From a virus, in IMG/VR virus record IMGVR_UViG_3300023215_001378, positions 1-35,454 of that record: a stretch of 35,454 nt of DNA. One strand, written 5' to 3'. Shown in pieces: positions 13,561 through 21,769 of this stretch (position 1 is the first letter of the stretch; each line of letters begins with the position of its first letter). Both the position numbers and the translations under genes were made by a program. Below the pieces are notes generated by a model. That model was given only the letters and a program-made list of their open reading frames with translations, had not been told where the DNA came from and searched no databases.

Positions 13561-15275
13561 AACGACTGCCTCCCCACTGGCGCACCCAGTACGCCCTAGA
13601 CTACCAGGGTGAAATCAACGTCGATCTATTTGCGGGCGGCGGCGGTGCGAGCACCGGCCTAGAGATGGGCTTGAAGCGCCCCGTGCACGTCGCCATCAAC
13701 CACGATCCCGACGCGATCAGCATGCACACAGCCAACCACCCGGGCTGCGAACACTACCAAAGCGATGTCTACGAAGTGGACCCGCTTACCGCCACACGCG
13801 GCCAGCCGGTTGGCTGGCTGCATGCCAGCCCCGATTGCACCCATCACAGCCAAGCCCGCGGTGGGCAGCCACGCAAACGCGCTATCCGCTCGCTAAGCTG
13901 GGTCGTTCACAAATGGGCAGGCCTAGTTCGCCCCCGCGTGATCTCGCTGGAGAACGTTGAGCAAATACTGCAGTGGGGCCCACTCGTCGCCAAGCGCTGT
14001 AAAGCCACCGGCCGCGTTATGAAAATCGACGGCACCGTTGCCGCACCAGGTGAGCACACGCCGATCAATGAACAGTTCCTAGTGCCCTGCAAGAAGCGCC
14101 GCAGCCAGAACTGGCGGCACTTTATCGGCGGTTTGCGCGCCCTGGGATATGTCGTCGAGTGGCGCACCATTGCCGCGTGCGACTTTGGCGCACCCACTAC
14201 CCGCAAACGGCTTTACCTCATTGCCCGCCGGGATGGTCAACCCATCGTCTGGCCTGCAGCTACTCACGCACGCAAGCCCGCCAAGGGCCAACAGCGCTAT
14301 GCATCGGCGGCATCCTGCATCGACTGGTCGGATCTAGGCAAAAGCATCTTCAACCGCCCGCGCCCACTCGCAGAGAACACGCTGAAGCGCATCGCCAAGG
14401 GCATTGATAAGTTCGTGATCAATTCTTCCCAGCCCTTCATCGTGCCGATCGCCAACTACGGGTCCGGCGAAGTCGTTCAACCCATCAGCGAGCCGCTACG
14501 CACGATTACCGCATGGCCCAAAGGCGGCAGCTTCGCCGTGGCATCTCCTTGCTTAGTCCAGCTCGCTCACGGCCAAGGCAAACCCGGTGGCGTTCAACGC
14601 TGGGGAATCGGCAGCCGCGACATTGAAGAGCCGATGAACACAATCACCGCCAGCAGTGGCATGGCAGTGGCAACCGCGTTCATGGCGCAAATGAACGGCG
14701 GATTCTACGAAGGCGCAGGCCGCGCCGCCGATGACCCGCTAAGCACGATCACCGGGCGCGGTACTCAGCAGCAGATCGTGACAGCGCACCTGATGGTACA
14801 GCGCAGAAACCAAAGCGGTGCAGACGTAAACGAACCGCTGCACACCATCACCGCCGGGGCCAACCACCACGGCTTAGTGCATTGCACCCTATCGCCTCAG
14901 GTAGAAGAAAGCGCCCTGCAGGTGGCCGCATTCCTAATGCGCTACCACAGCACCGGTGGCCAGTGGGCAGGCCTGCAAGAGCCGATGACCACCATCACCA
15001 CCAAAGACCGGCTGGCGTTAGTGACCGTCTATATCAAAGGCACGCCCTACGTCATCGTGGATATCTGCCTTCGCATGCTCAAACCCCGCGAGCTCTACCG
15101 CGCCCAAGGGTTTCCCGATAGCTACATCATCGATCGCGGACACGATGGAAAACCGTTCACCATCACCGCGCAAACCCGCATGTGCGGCAACAGCGTCAGC
15201 CCGCTGCCCATGGCCGCGCTCGCGGCCGCTAACGATCACCAAGTCATCGAACGTCACATGGAGGGCGTGGCATGA
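13557..15275 (+). CDS. C5-cytosine DNA methyltransferase with repeated PLxTIT modules
   Basis: A 572-residue enzyme that should transfer methyl groups from S-adenosylmethionine to cytosine C5. Motif I is DLFAGGGGASTG (23-34), motif IV SPDC with nucleophile C94, motif VI ENV (132-134), motif VIII TTRKRLYLIARR (214-225), and the C-terminal motifs are RELYRAQGFP (511-520) and GNSVSP (544-549). Between VIII and the C-terminus are five spaced copies of EP(L/M)xTIT (311, 357, 392, 425, 474) where a target-recognition domain should be. No restriction partner is visible, so self-protection against host restriction is likely. Confidence 0.9.
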   Translation: MKRLPPHWRTQYALDYQGEINVDLFAGGGGASTGLEMGLKRPVHVAINHDPDAISMHTANHPGCEHYQSDVYEVDPLTATRGQPVGWLHASPDCTHHSQARGGQPRKRAIRSLSWVVHKWAGLVRPRVISLENVEQILQWGPLVAKRCKATGRVMKIDGTVAAPGEHTPINEQFLVPCKKRRSQNWRHFIGGLRALGYVVEWRTIAACDFGAPTTRKRLYLIARRDGQPIVWPAATHARKPAKGQQRYASAASCIDWSDLGKSIFNRPRPLAENTLKRIAKGIDKFVINSSQPFIVPIANYGSGEVVQPISEPLRTITAWPKGGSFAVASPCLVQLAHGQGKPGGVQRWGIGSRDIEEPMNTITASSGMAVATAFMAQMNGGFYEGAGRAADDPLSTITGRGTQQQIVTAHLMVQRRNQSGADVNEPLHTITAGANHHGLVHCTLSPQVEESALQVAAFLMRYHSTGGQWAGLQEPMTTITTKDRLALVTVYIKGTPYVIVDICLRMLKPRELYRAQGFPDSYIIDRGHDGKPFTITAQTRMCGNSVSPLPMAALAAANDHQVIERHMEGVA

Positions 15276-15370
15276 AGGAACACACTTTTGGCATTAAGTC
15301 CGAAACGATGCCAAGCCAAAGCGCCCCTGCAACCTGCACACTTCCAGGAGGCGACCATGCTAGCCATTGA
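15272..15370 (+). CDS. Possible 32-residue coupled peptide
   Basis: A short frame starts in the ATGA overlap with the methyltransferase stop (MKEHTFGIKSETMPSQ...) and ends just inside the xis-like gene. It has no recognisable domain. Its arrangement resembles the other coupled genes here, but the length and lack of features make it uncertain. Confidence 0.3.
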   Translation: MKEHTFGIKSETMPSQSAPATCTLPGGDHASH

Positions 15371-15650
15371 TCACGTCACCATCGAGCGCTTCAGCGAGCT
15401 GACCGGCTACAGCGAGTTTGCGATCCGATCGAAGATCAAGCGCGGGGATTGGCGGCAAGGTGAGCAGTTTTTCAAAGCGCCGGACGGGCGAATACTAATG
15501 TCACTTGAGGGGTATGCACGGTGGGTAACCAAGGGAGCAGTTACGAAGGGGTCCGGATCGCTTCGAGCCGCAGTATCGAAATCGACTTCTACTACCAGGG
15601 CACCCGCTGCCGCGAACGGCTCAAGCTCGAGCCCACCCCCGCTAACCTGA
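15357..15650 (+). CDS. xis: Excisionase-like protein
   Basis: A 97-residue protein with a winged-helix-like N-terminal part (about 1-60, DHVTIERFSELTGYSEFAIRS, then KRGDWRQGEQFFKAPDGRI and GYARWVTKG) and a Ser/Ala/Pro-rich tail. This pattern fits small phage excisionases, which bind attP arm DNA and direct the integrase to excise. The start at 15357 follows AGGAGGCGACC. It overlaps the integrase start by 130 bases in another frame, so the tail is encoded in double-use DNA. Confidence 0.75.
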   Translation: MLAIDHVTIERFSELTGYSEFAIRSKIKRGDWRQGEQFFKAPDGRILMSLEGYARWVTKGAVTKGSGSLRAAVSKSTSTTRAPAAANGSSSSPPPLT

Positions 15651-16702
15651 AGAAAGCGGCGCGCCATCGCGCCGCGGTCATTTCATCGATCGATGCCGGC
15701 ACGTTTGATTATCAAGTCACCTTCCCCCGCAGCAAGAACGCCCGCAAGTTCATGCGCCAGGATCGGGTCGATACGTACTTGCGCACCTGGTTGGCCACCA
15801 AAAAGCCCACTCTCAAAGCCAGCAGCTACAAAGATTATAAAAACACCATTGAGGGTAAGCTGATCCCTGAGTTCGGACACCTGCTACTGGCAGAGCTAAA
15901 GCGTGGCCACGTACGTGATTGGGCATCAAGCCTAACCTGCAGCAACAAACGAATATCGAACCTCATTAGCCCACTGCGAGCAGCGCTGGATGATGCCATG
16001 CACGATGAGATGATTGCAGGCAATCCCCTAGCAGGCTGGCACTACCGGAAAATAGAACCGCCCAAAGAGGTGGACGATATCGACCCGTTCACAGCCGAAG
16101 AGCAAGCGGCGATCCTAGCCGCTCTCCCCAGCGACGGCTTCCCGTTGATTCAGTTTGCACTGTGGAGCGGGCTACGCACATCGGAGCTGGTCGCGCTGGA
16201 GTGGGGAGATATCGACTGGCGGCAAAAGCGCTGCAGGATCACACGGGCAATCACCCAGGCTTCAAAGGGAGAAGCGGAAACCACGAAGACCACGGCAGGC
16301 ACGCGTACCATTGACCTGCTGCCCCGCGCTTTGGAAGCACTGAAAGCGCAGAAGACACTCAGCTACCTGCACCCCAGCGGCCGCGTGTTCCTCAACCCCC
16401 GCACAGGCGAGCCATGGACCGGCGATCAAGCGATACGCAAAACACTATGGACCCACGCACTGAAACGCGCTGGCGTCCGGTACCGCCGTCCCTACCAAAC
16501 ACGGCACACCTACGCGAGCATGATGGTCAGCGCTGGCGAGCCACTCGCGTGGGTATCAAAACAGATGGGGCATACCAGTGTGGTGACCACGGCGCGGATC
16601 TATGCGGGGTGGATACCGACGACGAATAGCCAGGCGGGGATGCTGGCGGATAGGAAGTTTACTGACACCGATAGTCAGCAACTTGTCAGCAATTCTAACT
16701 AA
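15521..16702 (+). CDS. int: Tyrosine recombinase integrase
   Basis: A 393-residue integrase. The N-terminus (about 8-70) resembles the DUF3596 arm-binding domain, the core-binding domain spans about 75-175, and the catalytic domain about 185-365. Active-site residues are R219 (GLRTSE), K256, R328 (YQTRHT), H351 (MGHTS) and nucleophile Y361 (ARIYAGW). The usual His of the HxxR box is Tyr325, a substitution I associate with this subfamily. The start is GTG. It lies next to a tRNA/tmRNA 3' end and should recombine phage and host DNA there. Confidence 0.92.
   Translation: MGNQGSSYEGVRIASSRSIEIDFYYQGTRCRERLKLEPTPANLKKAARHRAAVISSIDAGTFDYQVTFPRSKNARKFMRQDRVDTYLRTWLATKKPTLKASSYKDYKNTIEGKLIPEFGHLLLAELKRGHVRDWASSLTCSNKRISNLISPLRAALDDAMHDEMIAGNPLAGWHYRKIEPPKEVDDIDPFTAEEQAAILAALPSDGFPLIQFALWSGLRTSELVALEWGDIDWRQKRCRITRAITQASKGEAETTKTTAGTRTIDLLPRALEALKAQKTLSYLHPSGRVFLNPRTGEPWTGDQAIRKTLWTHALKRAGVRYRRPYQTRHTYASMMVSAGEPLAWVSKQMGHTSVVTTARIYAGWIPTTNSQAGMLADRKFTDTDSQQLVSNSN
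16674..16692 (+). repeat. Possible left arm-type integrase sites
   Basis: GTCAGCAA occurs at 16674-16681 and 16685-16692, an 11-base period, overlapping the integrase 3' end and about 30 bases before the core. Related TTGGTCAG copies lie on the other side at 16830-16837 and 16842-16849. All share the GTCAG core in one orientation, as expected of arm-type sites, but chance is not excluded. Confidence 0.35.
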
Positions 16703-16722
16703 GTTACTGTTTTATATGATTA

Positions 16723-16754
16723 GGTCGCGGGTTCAATTCCCGCCGCCTCCACCA
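16723..16754 (+). other. attP core: tmRNA/tRNA-like 3' end
   Basis: A complete T-arm (GCGGG, loop, CCCGC), an acceptor 3' strand (CGCCTCC) and ACCA form the 3' end of a tRNA-like RNA. GGTCGCGGG before the T-loop and CCGCCTCCACCA are close to proteobacterial tmRNA (ssrA) ends. No 5' part lies nearby, so this is not a gene but the segment that restores the host gene on integration. Phage tail genes continue to its right, so this is attP and not attL or attR. Confidence 0.8.
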
Positions 16755-16771
16755 GACACCCCTACAAATCA

Positions 16772-16794
16772 AGCACCTACGGGTGCTTTTTTTT
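16772..16794 (+). terminator. Terminator after the attP core
   Basis: AGCACC, loop TACG, GGTGCT and eight T residues form a strong intrinsic terminator 18 bases after the CCA. On integration it would end the reconstituted host RNA gene. It also stops transcripts leaving the integrase. Confidence 0.9.
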
Positions 16795-16829
16795 GCCTGT
16801 CGCCTGAGAATGGCCTGTTTAGGCATAGC

Positions 16830-16849
16830 TTGGTCAGTTTTTTGGTCAG
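16830..16849 (+). repeat. Possible right arm-type integrase sites
   Basis: TTGGTCAG occurs twice with a 12-base period (16830-16837, 16842-16849) on the far side of the attP core. The gap 16795-16929 otherwise shows no gene. Confidence 0.35.
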
Positions 16850-16929
16850 CTTTTCCAGCCTACTTACTGACGCCTTCCTCACTAGCGTTCGATAACACGC
16901 TGGACACAGTGCTGCGAGCACAGCGCAGC

Positions 16930-17253
16930 CTAACCTTCCAAACACGCTTCAGCTGTCACATAACTCCCATCAACCCCATAGTCACCACTAGAGGGGCCGC
17001 GATTGGCTTCGTGAAAGCACTCGCGGCGCTTATCTTCGGGATAGTCGTTCCATATATTGAAGACGCGGCTGCCCGCCTTGCGCTGCTCTTCTACGCAGGT
17101 GATGAAGTCGCTCTCGGTTTGGTTGCCTGCAGTCAGCTCATCCCAGCCGCAGGCGTCTTCAATGTTAAATATCGGGTATTCAGCATCATTGGCCTGCGCA
17201 GTCATCGCAAAAGCAGTGCTACAAAGCGCAGCCGCCATTAGCAGTCGTTTCAT
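16930..17253 (-). CDS. Secreted four-cysteine protein (moron)
   Basis: A 107-residue protein with a clear signal peptide (MKRLLMAAALCSTAFAMTAQA, cleavage after AQA) and an 86-residue acidic mature part. The mature part holds four cysteines (DACGWDEL, FITCVEE, RRECFHE, AEACLEG), suitable for two disulfides in the periplasm or outside. The start at 17253 follows GAGGGACATA; a longer frame to 17304 lacks a signal. Its place beside attP, beyond the tail genes, is typical of lysogenic-conversion genes. Function unknown. Confidence 0.75.
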   Translation of the reverse strand: MKRLLMAAALCSTAFAMTAQANDAEYPIFNIEDACGWDELTAGNQTESDFITCVEEQRKAGSRVFNIWNDYPEDKRRECFHEANRGPSSGDYGVDGSYVTAEACLEG

Positions 17254-17350
17254 TATGTCCCTCAGATCAAAGAGAAACGTCGATCCAGACGTTGTGACGA
17301 CCACGACAGCGGTTTAAGCGAAGTTTGAATGTAGGAGATTGCTGATATGC

Positions 17351-17368
17351 TGTAAGAAATTGCTTACA
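17351..17368. promoter_or_regulatory. Palindrome upstream of the secreted-protein gene
   Basis: TGTAAG-N6-CTTACA is a perfect 6-bp-arm palindrome about 100 bases upstream of the secreted protein start. On the minus strand a weak promoter, TTGTAA with TATCAG 16 bases on, overlaps it. It may be a separate, host-regulated promoter for the moron. Confidence 0.35.
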
Positions 17369-17400
17369 AAAACATCATCTATATTTTAGTGAATGCTTAG

Positions 17401-19062
17401 TCATGCGCGCCGCATAACCACTCGATGATAAAAGGTTTTGCTAATACGCTGACGCCCGCCTAAAAACCAGTAGTCACGGTCATAGGTATGCACCCCCTTG
17501 CCTTCTAGCGGCGATAAAATAGCATGCGGCTCCCAATCTTTACCCAGCTCATCCGTAAATGCCAAATCTAGCGTAACGCTTCGGGTGCGTCTTGGCTCGG
17601 CATCATACGGCCAGAAAGCTGCCGTGGTGAAGATGATCCCAAAGTCACCGGGATTGATGCCCTGTGAAACATAATTGTACACCCTGTCAGATTCCAGCGA
17701 TTCATGCTCACGATAACTTAGTGCCGTCTGCCCCTTCCCTACAAGTTGTCCACGGTACACAGTGCCAGCAAGTGATATATCGCTTGATAGCTCAACATGC
17801 GGGCGAATTGCTGTCCAGTTTCTATCTCCAGAAACGCCGCTGGCCTCTACTCCCACACCATAAAGCGATAGTAAGGCGCTAAATGTAGAAGAGTCGCCCC
17901 AACGACGACGAAAACTTACAGGTCGAAAATCGACGGTGCTTGTTGTTAAAGGGCTTGCGACATTAGCGACTGTTCCTGCTGGGATTTCTGACTCTTTCGT
18001 TGCTGCTGCTACTGGTTGAGCAAATTCGCGACCGTAAAAAATGCACTCATCAAGTTCAAACGTAAGCGCGTAATTAGCCATACAAAGCGGCCCCCAAATG
18101 CCATCAGGTAATGCGGCGGGCACGTTACTGACAAACCCGTCGCTCATGTTTCTTTCAGCCTGAAAGTCAATAGAGCAGGGTATTAGCATAATCGCGTAGT
18201 CGCATTGCCTTGGCTCTTGCTCAAATCCCACCACTGTCGGGCCTTCTACATTGCCTGCAAACGCCACTAGCACGCGATCACCCTGCTCGAACGCCTCGCC
18301 GTTGCAGTCCATGTAGAGGATCGGCACGCCGCTGTAGCTTGAGCGGGCGTTGACGCTGAGCGCCTGCTGGCTGCTGGTGGCGGCATCTAGCGTGATCGAG
18401 CAGGTGTCACCGTCAATGCTGGTGATGGTGGCGGTGCGGTAAGTGGGGCGCCACTTCTGCCAGCCCGGTTTCATAGCCAGATTATAAAACACGCTGGCGG
18501 GCGTACCGGCTAACGCGGGCTGCATGGCACCATCGGCGGTGGCGCTCCACTGGTTCGCGTTCTCAAACCCCGGCTTGATGATAACGTTGCCAACTTCCCC
18601 AGGCACTTCGGCGGTGGCTACCTCACCGGTTAGATCGTCGGTGTAGTCTGCGCACCATGCCTGCATTTGCCGCAGTGGTGGCAGAGAGTTAATGCGGGCC
18701 ACCAGGGCTTGATCGGCAGCAATGCGTAGCTCCTTTGAGCGATTTTCTGCTCGCAAGGCATCTCGCTTGCCCGCTGATTCCAACAACTTGCGCGCAAACG
18801 CATCAAGGTCAACGCTAGAGCCACCCTGTTCAGCCACCTCTTGCTGCCACTGCTCGATGGCGGCATTTTGCTCAAGCGCGGCTTGGTCTACCGCCTGCTG
18901 CGCGGCTTGAATTTTCGCGTCTAGCTGGTTCACTTCGGCGGTTAGCGTTTGGATGCGCGACTCGGCCTGCTGCTTGGCAGATTCGGCACGCTCGCGGGCC
19001 TCAATAATTTCAATCGTGTAGCGCCCCTCGCCGTGGGCCTGCAGGATGCGTGCTTTACCCAT
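17401..19062 (-). CDS. Tail tip protein with N-terminal coiled coil
   Basis: A 553-residue protein and the last gene of the late operon. After a short start (GKARILQAHGEGRYTIEI) comes a long coiled coil (about 22-115, rich in A, Q, E, K). A beta-rich middle follows (about 200-290, with SITLDAATSSQQALSVNARS then VLVAFAGNVEGPTVVGFE), then a Tyr/Trp-rich C-terminus. It overlaps the preceding gene by 8 bases with GAGGCAGACA upstream. Position suggests a tail-tip or receptor-binding role. No similarity to lambda J is evident. Confidence 0.7.
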   Translation of the reverse strand: MGKARILQAHGEGRYTIEIIEARERAESAKQQAESRIQTLTAEVNQLDAKIQAAQQAVDQAALEQNAAIEQWQQEVAEQGGSSVDLDAFARKLLESAGKRDALRAENRSKELRIAADQALVARINSLPPLRQMQAWCADYTDDLTGEVATAEVPGEVGNVIIKPGFENANQWSATADGAMQPALAGTPASVFYNLAMKPGWQKWRPTYRTATITSIDGDTCSITLDAATSSQQALSVNARSSYSGVPILYMDCNGEAFEQGDRVLVAFAGNVEGPTVVGFEQEPRQCDYAIMLIPCSIDFQAERNMSDGFVSNVPAALPDGIWGPLCMANYALTFELDECIFYGREFAQPVAAATKESEIPAGTVANVASPLTTSTVDFRPVSFRRRWGDSSTFSALLSLYGVGVEASGVSGDRNWTAIRPHVELSSDISLAGTVYRGQLVGKGQTALSYREHESLESDRVYNYVSQGINPGDFGIIFTTAAFWPYDAEPRRTRSVTLDLAFTDELGKDWEPHAILSPLEGKGVHTYDRDYWFLGGRQRISKTFYHRVVMRRA

Positions 19063-19774
19063 TGTCTGCCTCGTAAGCTTCCATTGCCGCGCTGGTGGCG
19101 TTCACAAAATACTGGATTTGCCCGACCTCAAACACAGAACCATCGCCATCTATCGCATAATTGCCGGGGCGTAGCAGCAGGTCGACGCTGCAGCGGATGC
19201 GGCGCACGCCTTGGTTGATAGATCGTGTCTGAATGCCTTGCAACACGCGCTGCCGGGGGGCTGCTTGCGGTAGATCGCCGTAGCCACTAAGCGTTAGCGT
19301 GTAGCGGGCGGCGCCTTCATCGCTGCGGATTTGCTCTAGCGGGGCTTGGGCAATGGTTTCTAAATCGCTGAACTCGTCGGCGCTGGGGTAGTAGTAGCCA
19401 AGCTGCACCTGCATGGGCGCGCCGTACTCAAGCGCCGGTAGCACGTCGCTGCCCGCTGGCACGATGGCTTGCATGAATGACTTACCCGTTAGGCGCATGG
19501 TGGCTTGAAACGACGACATAGGCACACGCAGCTCGCCTATCTGCAGCAGGTACACTTCCACCCGTTCTAATGGGTCAAACAGCGCCCCTTGCGGGCCATC
19601 GTCGCAGCCGATGACCAGCGTACCGCCGCTCGCGTTAAGCGCCCAGCTACCCAGCGGCGAGCTATTTAGCACGCTGCCGGGTAGACGCTTAACAATGGGG
19701 ATGCAGTCAATACCGCCCGCTGGCGGCTGCGCTGCACCCAGGGCACGGCTATTAAGCGGATCGGTGTTTAGCAT
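19055..19774 (-). CDS. Tail tip/baseplate-type structural protein, 239 residues
   Basis: Not recognised by family. It is a beta-rich soluble protein (LGSWALNASGGTLVIGCDDG, VEVYLLQIGELRVPMSSFQ, GAARYTLTLSGYGDLPQ). It starts three bases after the YadA-like gene stop with GGAGGTGTAA and overlaps the last tail gene, so the three are co-translated. A structural role in the tail tip is inferred from position only. Confidence 0.65.
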   Translation of the reverse strand: MLNTDPLNSRALGAAQPPAGGIDCIPIVKRLPGSVLNSSPLGSWALNASGGTLVIGCDDGPQGALFDPLERVEVYLLQIGELRVPMSSFQATMRLTGKSFMQAIVPAGSDVLPALEYGAPMQVQLGYYYPSADEFSDLETIAQAPLEQIRSDEGAARYTLTLSGYGDLPQAAPRQRVLQGIQTRSINQGVRRIRCSVDLLLRPGNYAIDGDGSVFEVGQIQYFVNATSAAMEAYEADNG

Positions 19775-21391
19775 TTACACCTCCATGACGTACCCGCGCA
19801 CCACCACCTTGATTTTGTACGCCGTGCCGGTGCCTGCCGTTACCACCGCAACGCGCAACGCGGTGATGCCATCCGTCACAAGCGGGGTATGGGTTTCGCG
19901 CCCACCTACGGCGGTTTTAGTCACCGGCGTGGCTGCCAGGTAGGCGGCAGGGGTAACGTCATCCGGGCCAATCTGGATCTCTGGCGCACCGCCTGGGGTA
20001 TCGGATTCCACCACGACAACATCAAAAGCGTCGGGTAGCAGCACCACATTAGCGGGCAGAGCCACTGACGCAAAGGCGGTTCCATCGGTAAGATCAAGCG
20101 CTGTCGTTGCTACCACCACCTGCATAGCCGCCTGCCGCGTAGCCGTGGGTGGCGGGCCAGCGAATTCGCCTGTTTGGTTGTAAACAGCAGGCACATAACT
20201 CAGCGCATTCAGCGCCAGCCCGCCCACGATATTGGTGGTCGCACTGCGCCCAATGGCAACGCTATAAGGCGGCTGGGCATTTGCTTCAATGCCTAAGGCA
20301 ATCGCTTCAGGTGAAAGCACCGTGGCGCCCGCGCCCAACGCCGTGGCAGCAGGTGGTTGCGCCTGCGCGCCATCGCTCAGGGCGGTAGATTTCTGGCTGC
20401 CAACGGTAGTATTACGACCAATCGCGATACTACCCTCAGCGCTGGCAGAGGAGCCAGGGCCAATGGCAATGGACTCATCAATAGAGGCGCTGCCCAGCAG
20501 AGCAATAGCGCTATCGCCGTCCGCTTGGCTGCCATAGCCTAGCGCCAGCGCGCCTATGCCGCTGGCATAACCGAAAACGGCCAACGAAGATTGCCCATAG
20601 CTCGCGCTACCATCACCAATCGCCGCGGTCGATTGGCCGTAAGCACTGCCGCCCGCTAACGCCAGCGTCCCATCATCATAACTGACACTGCCCTGGCCAA
20701 TAGCAGTGGTGCCCGTTCCAAACGCGCCGCCGCCCGCCAAGGCGAGAGAGCGCACCCCGCCGGATTCCGAACCATCCCCAATCGCCACGCCGAGCGGGCT
20801 GTTAGCCTGTGAGCCAGCCCCAATAGCAACAGCGCCCGGCGCATTCGACGCCGCCCCCGCCACCAACACCAACGCGCCGCCCCCGCTGAGAGCGGCATAA
20901 ACACCACCCGCCAGCGCCACTGCTGCGCTACCAGTGGCAGAAGCCCCGGCGCCAAACGCCTGAGCACCAACCTCAACCGCTTGCGCGGCGGCAAACGCTT
21001 CGCCATTTTGTTCATGCGCGGCACCTAATGCGACGGCGCCACTCGCGCTAGCAGGTGTCAGCCCGCCCACGCCCTGCAAAAAGGCTTCCAACATGCCTGC
21101 CGTTAACCGCGCTTCCGCCCCATCACCCGCCGTAAACGCGGCAGCCGTGGAGCCTTCCTTGGCGCGCGCGATCGTCACCATCGGCGGTGTGGCAGCCGTG
21201 GCATACACCACTTCCCGCTTGGCTTCATTGCCCTGGCTATCGGTGGCAAACAGCGTTAGCGCTACCGCATCAGCGTTTCCGAGCAGAGTGGCGATAACGT
21301 CCGCACCAGTGGAAAGCTCTACCTCGGTGGCGGTGTCGGTCAACGGGGCGGCGATTTGCGCGGCGAAGTTGTTAATAAATCCAAAGCGCAT
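19775..21391 (-). CDS. Tail protein with YadA-like beta-roll repeats
   Basis: A 538-residue protein. Residues 1-100 are an N-terminal domain (GFINNFAAQIAAPLTDTATE...). From about 117 to 395 it consists of 13-16-residue repeats of the AIGxGSxA type (VAIGAGSQA, TAIGQGSVS, SIAIGPGSSAS, IALGIEANA). This is the pattern of the left-handed beta-roll head in YadA-like trimeric adhesins. A C-terminal beta domain (about 440-538) ends in VRGYVMEV. It sits between tape-measure and tip genes with AGGAGGCGTAACC upstream. A trimeric tail fibre or tip spike is likely. Confidence 0.75.
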   Translation of the reverse strand: MRFGFINNFAAQIAAPLTDTATEVELSTGADVIATLLGNADAVALTLFATDSQGNEAKREVVYATAATPPMVTIARAKEGSTAAAFTAGDGAEARLTAGMLEAFLQGVGGLTPASASGAVALGAAHEQNGEAFAAAQAVEVGAQAFGAGASATGSAAVALAGGVYAALSGGGALVLVAGAASNAPGAVAIGAGSQANSPLGVAIGDGSESGGVRSLALAGGGAFGTGTTAIGQGSVSYDDGTLALAGGSAYGQSTAAIGDGSASYGQSSLAVFGYASGIGALALGYGSQADGDSAIALLGSASIDESIAIGPGSSASAEGSIAIGRNTTVGSQKSTALSDGAQAQPPAATALGAGATVLSPEAIALGIEANAQPPYSVAIGRSATTNIVGGLALNALSYVPAVYNQTGEFAGPPPTATRQAAMQVVVATTALDLTDGTAFASVALPANVVLLPDAFDVVVVESDTPGGAPEIQIGPDDVTPAAYLAATPVTKTAVGGRETHTPLVTDGITALRVAVVTAGTGTAYKIKVVVRGYVMEV

Positions 21392-21393
21392 GG

Positions 21394-21738
21394 TTACGCC
21401 TCCTGGGTAATCAGAATGATGAGCTCTTGGCGACGGTCGACAAACTCGCTGGGGATGCCGATAAAGCAGCCATCGGGAATCGAGAGCGTGACGCTGGCGT
21501 GAATCCGCACGAGGCGGCGGGCTTGGTCGATCACGTCACGCGGCAGCCCTAAGAGCGATAGCGTTACCGTGCGGTCGCCGGGGCTGTGGCCTCGGTTGGT
21601 AACGGCTACGCCGCCATCCAGCGTGCTAACCCGGCTAACCCTGCGGTTAACATCGCCCAGGGTCGTGCCGTCGCGGTGCGGCAGCAGCAACGCCCCGCGC
21701 GGGTCGTAGCTCCGCGCGGCTAATCCGATTAGATACAT
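21394..21738 (-). CDS. Small tail protein downstream of tape measure, 114 residues
   Basis: Not recognised. It is basic and beta-rich (YLIGLAARSYDPRGALLLPH, RTVTLSLLGLPRDVIDQARRL, VTLSIPDGCFIGIPSEF). The start at 21738 follows GCGAG; the frame extends to 21804 inside the tape-measure gene. It takes the place where distal-tail or tip-assembly proteins lie in other siphophages. Confidence 0.65.
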   Translation of the reverse strand: MYLIGLAARSYDPRGALLLPHRDGTTLGDVNRRVSRVSTLDGGVAVTNRGHSPGDRTVTLSLLGLPRDVIDQARRLVRIHASVTLSIPDGCFIGIPSEFVDRRQELIILITQEA

Positions 21739-21769
21739 AAGGTTTCTCGCTAAGAGGGGAACGGCGGGA

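Noticed and set aside
16690-16754. A complete tRNA gene
   Set aside because: Only the T-arm, acceptor 3' strand and CCA are present. No D-arm, anticodon arm or 5' acceptor strand lies upstream.
20400-21050. Collagen-like repeats in the tail protein
   Set aside because: The repeats are AIGxGSxA-type units of about 13-16 residues, not Gly-X-Y triplets.
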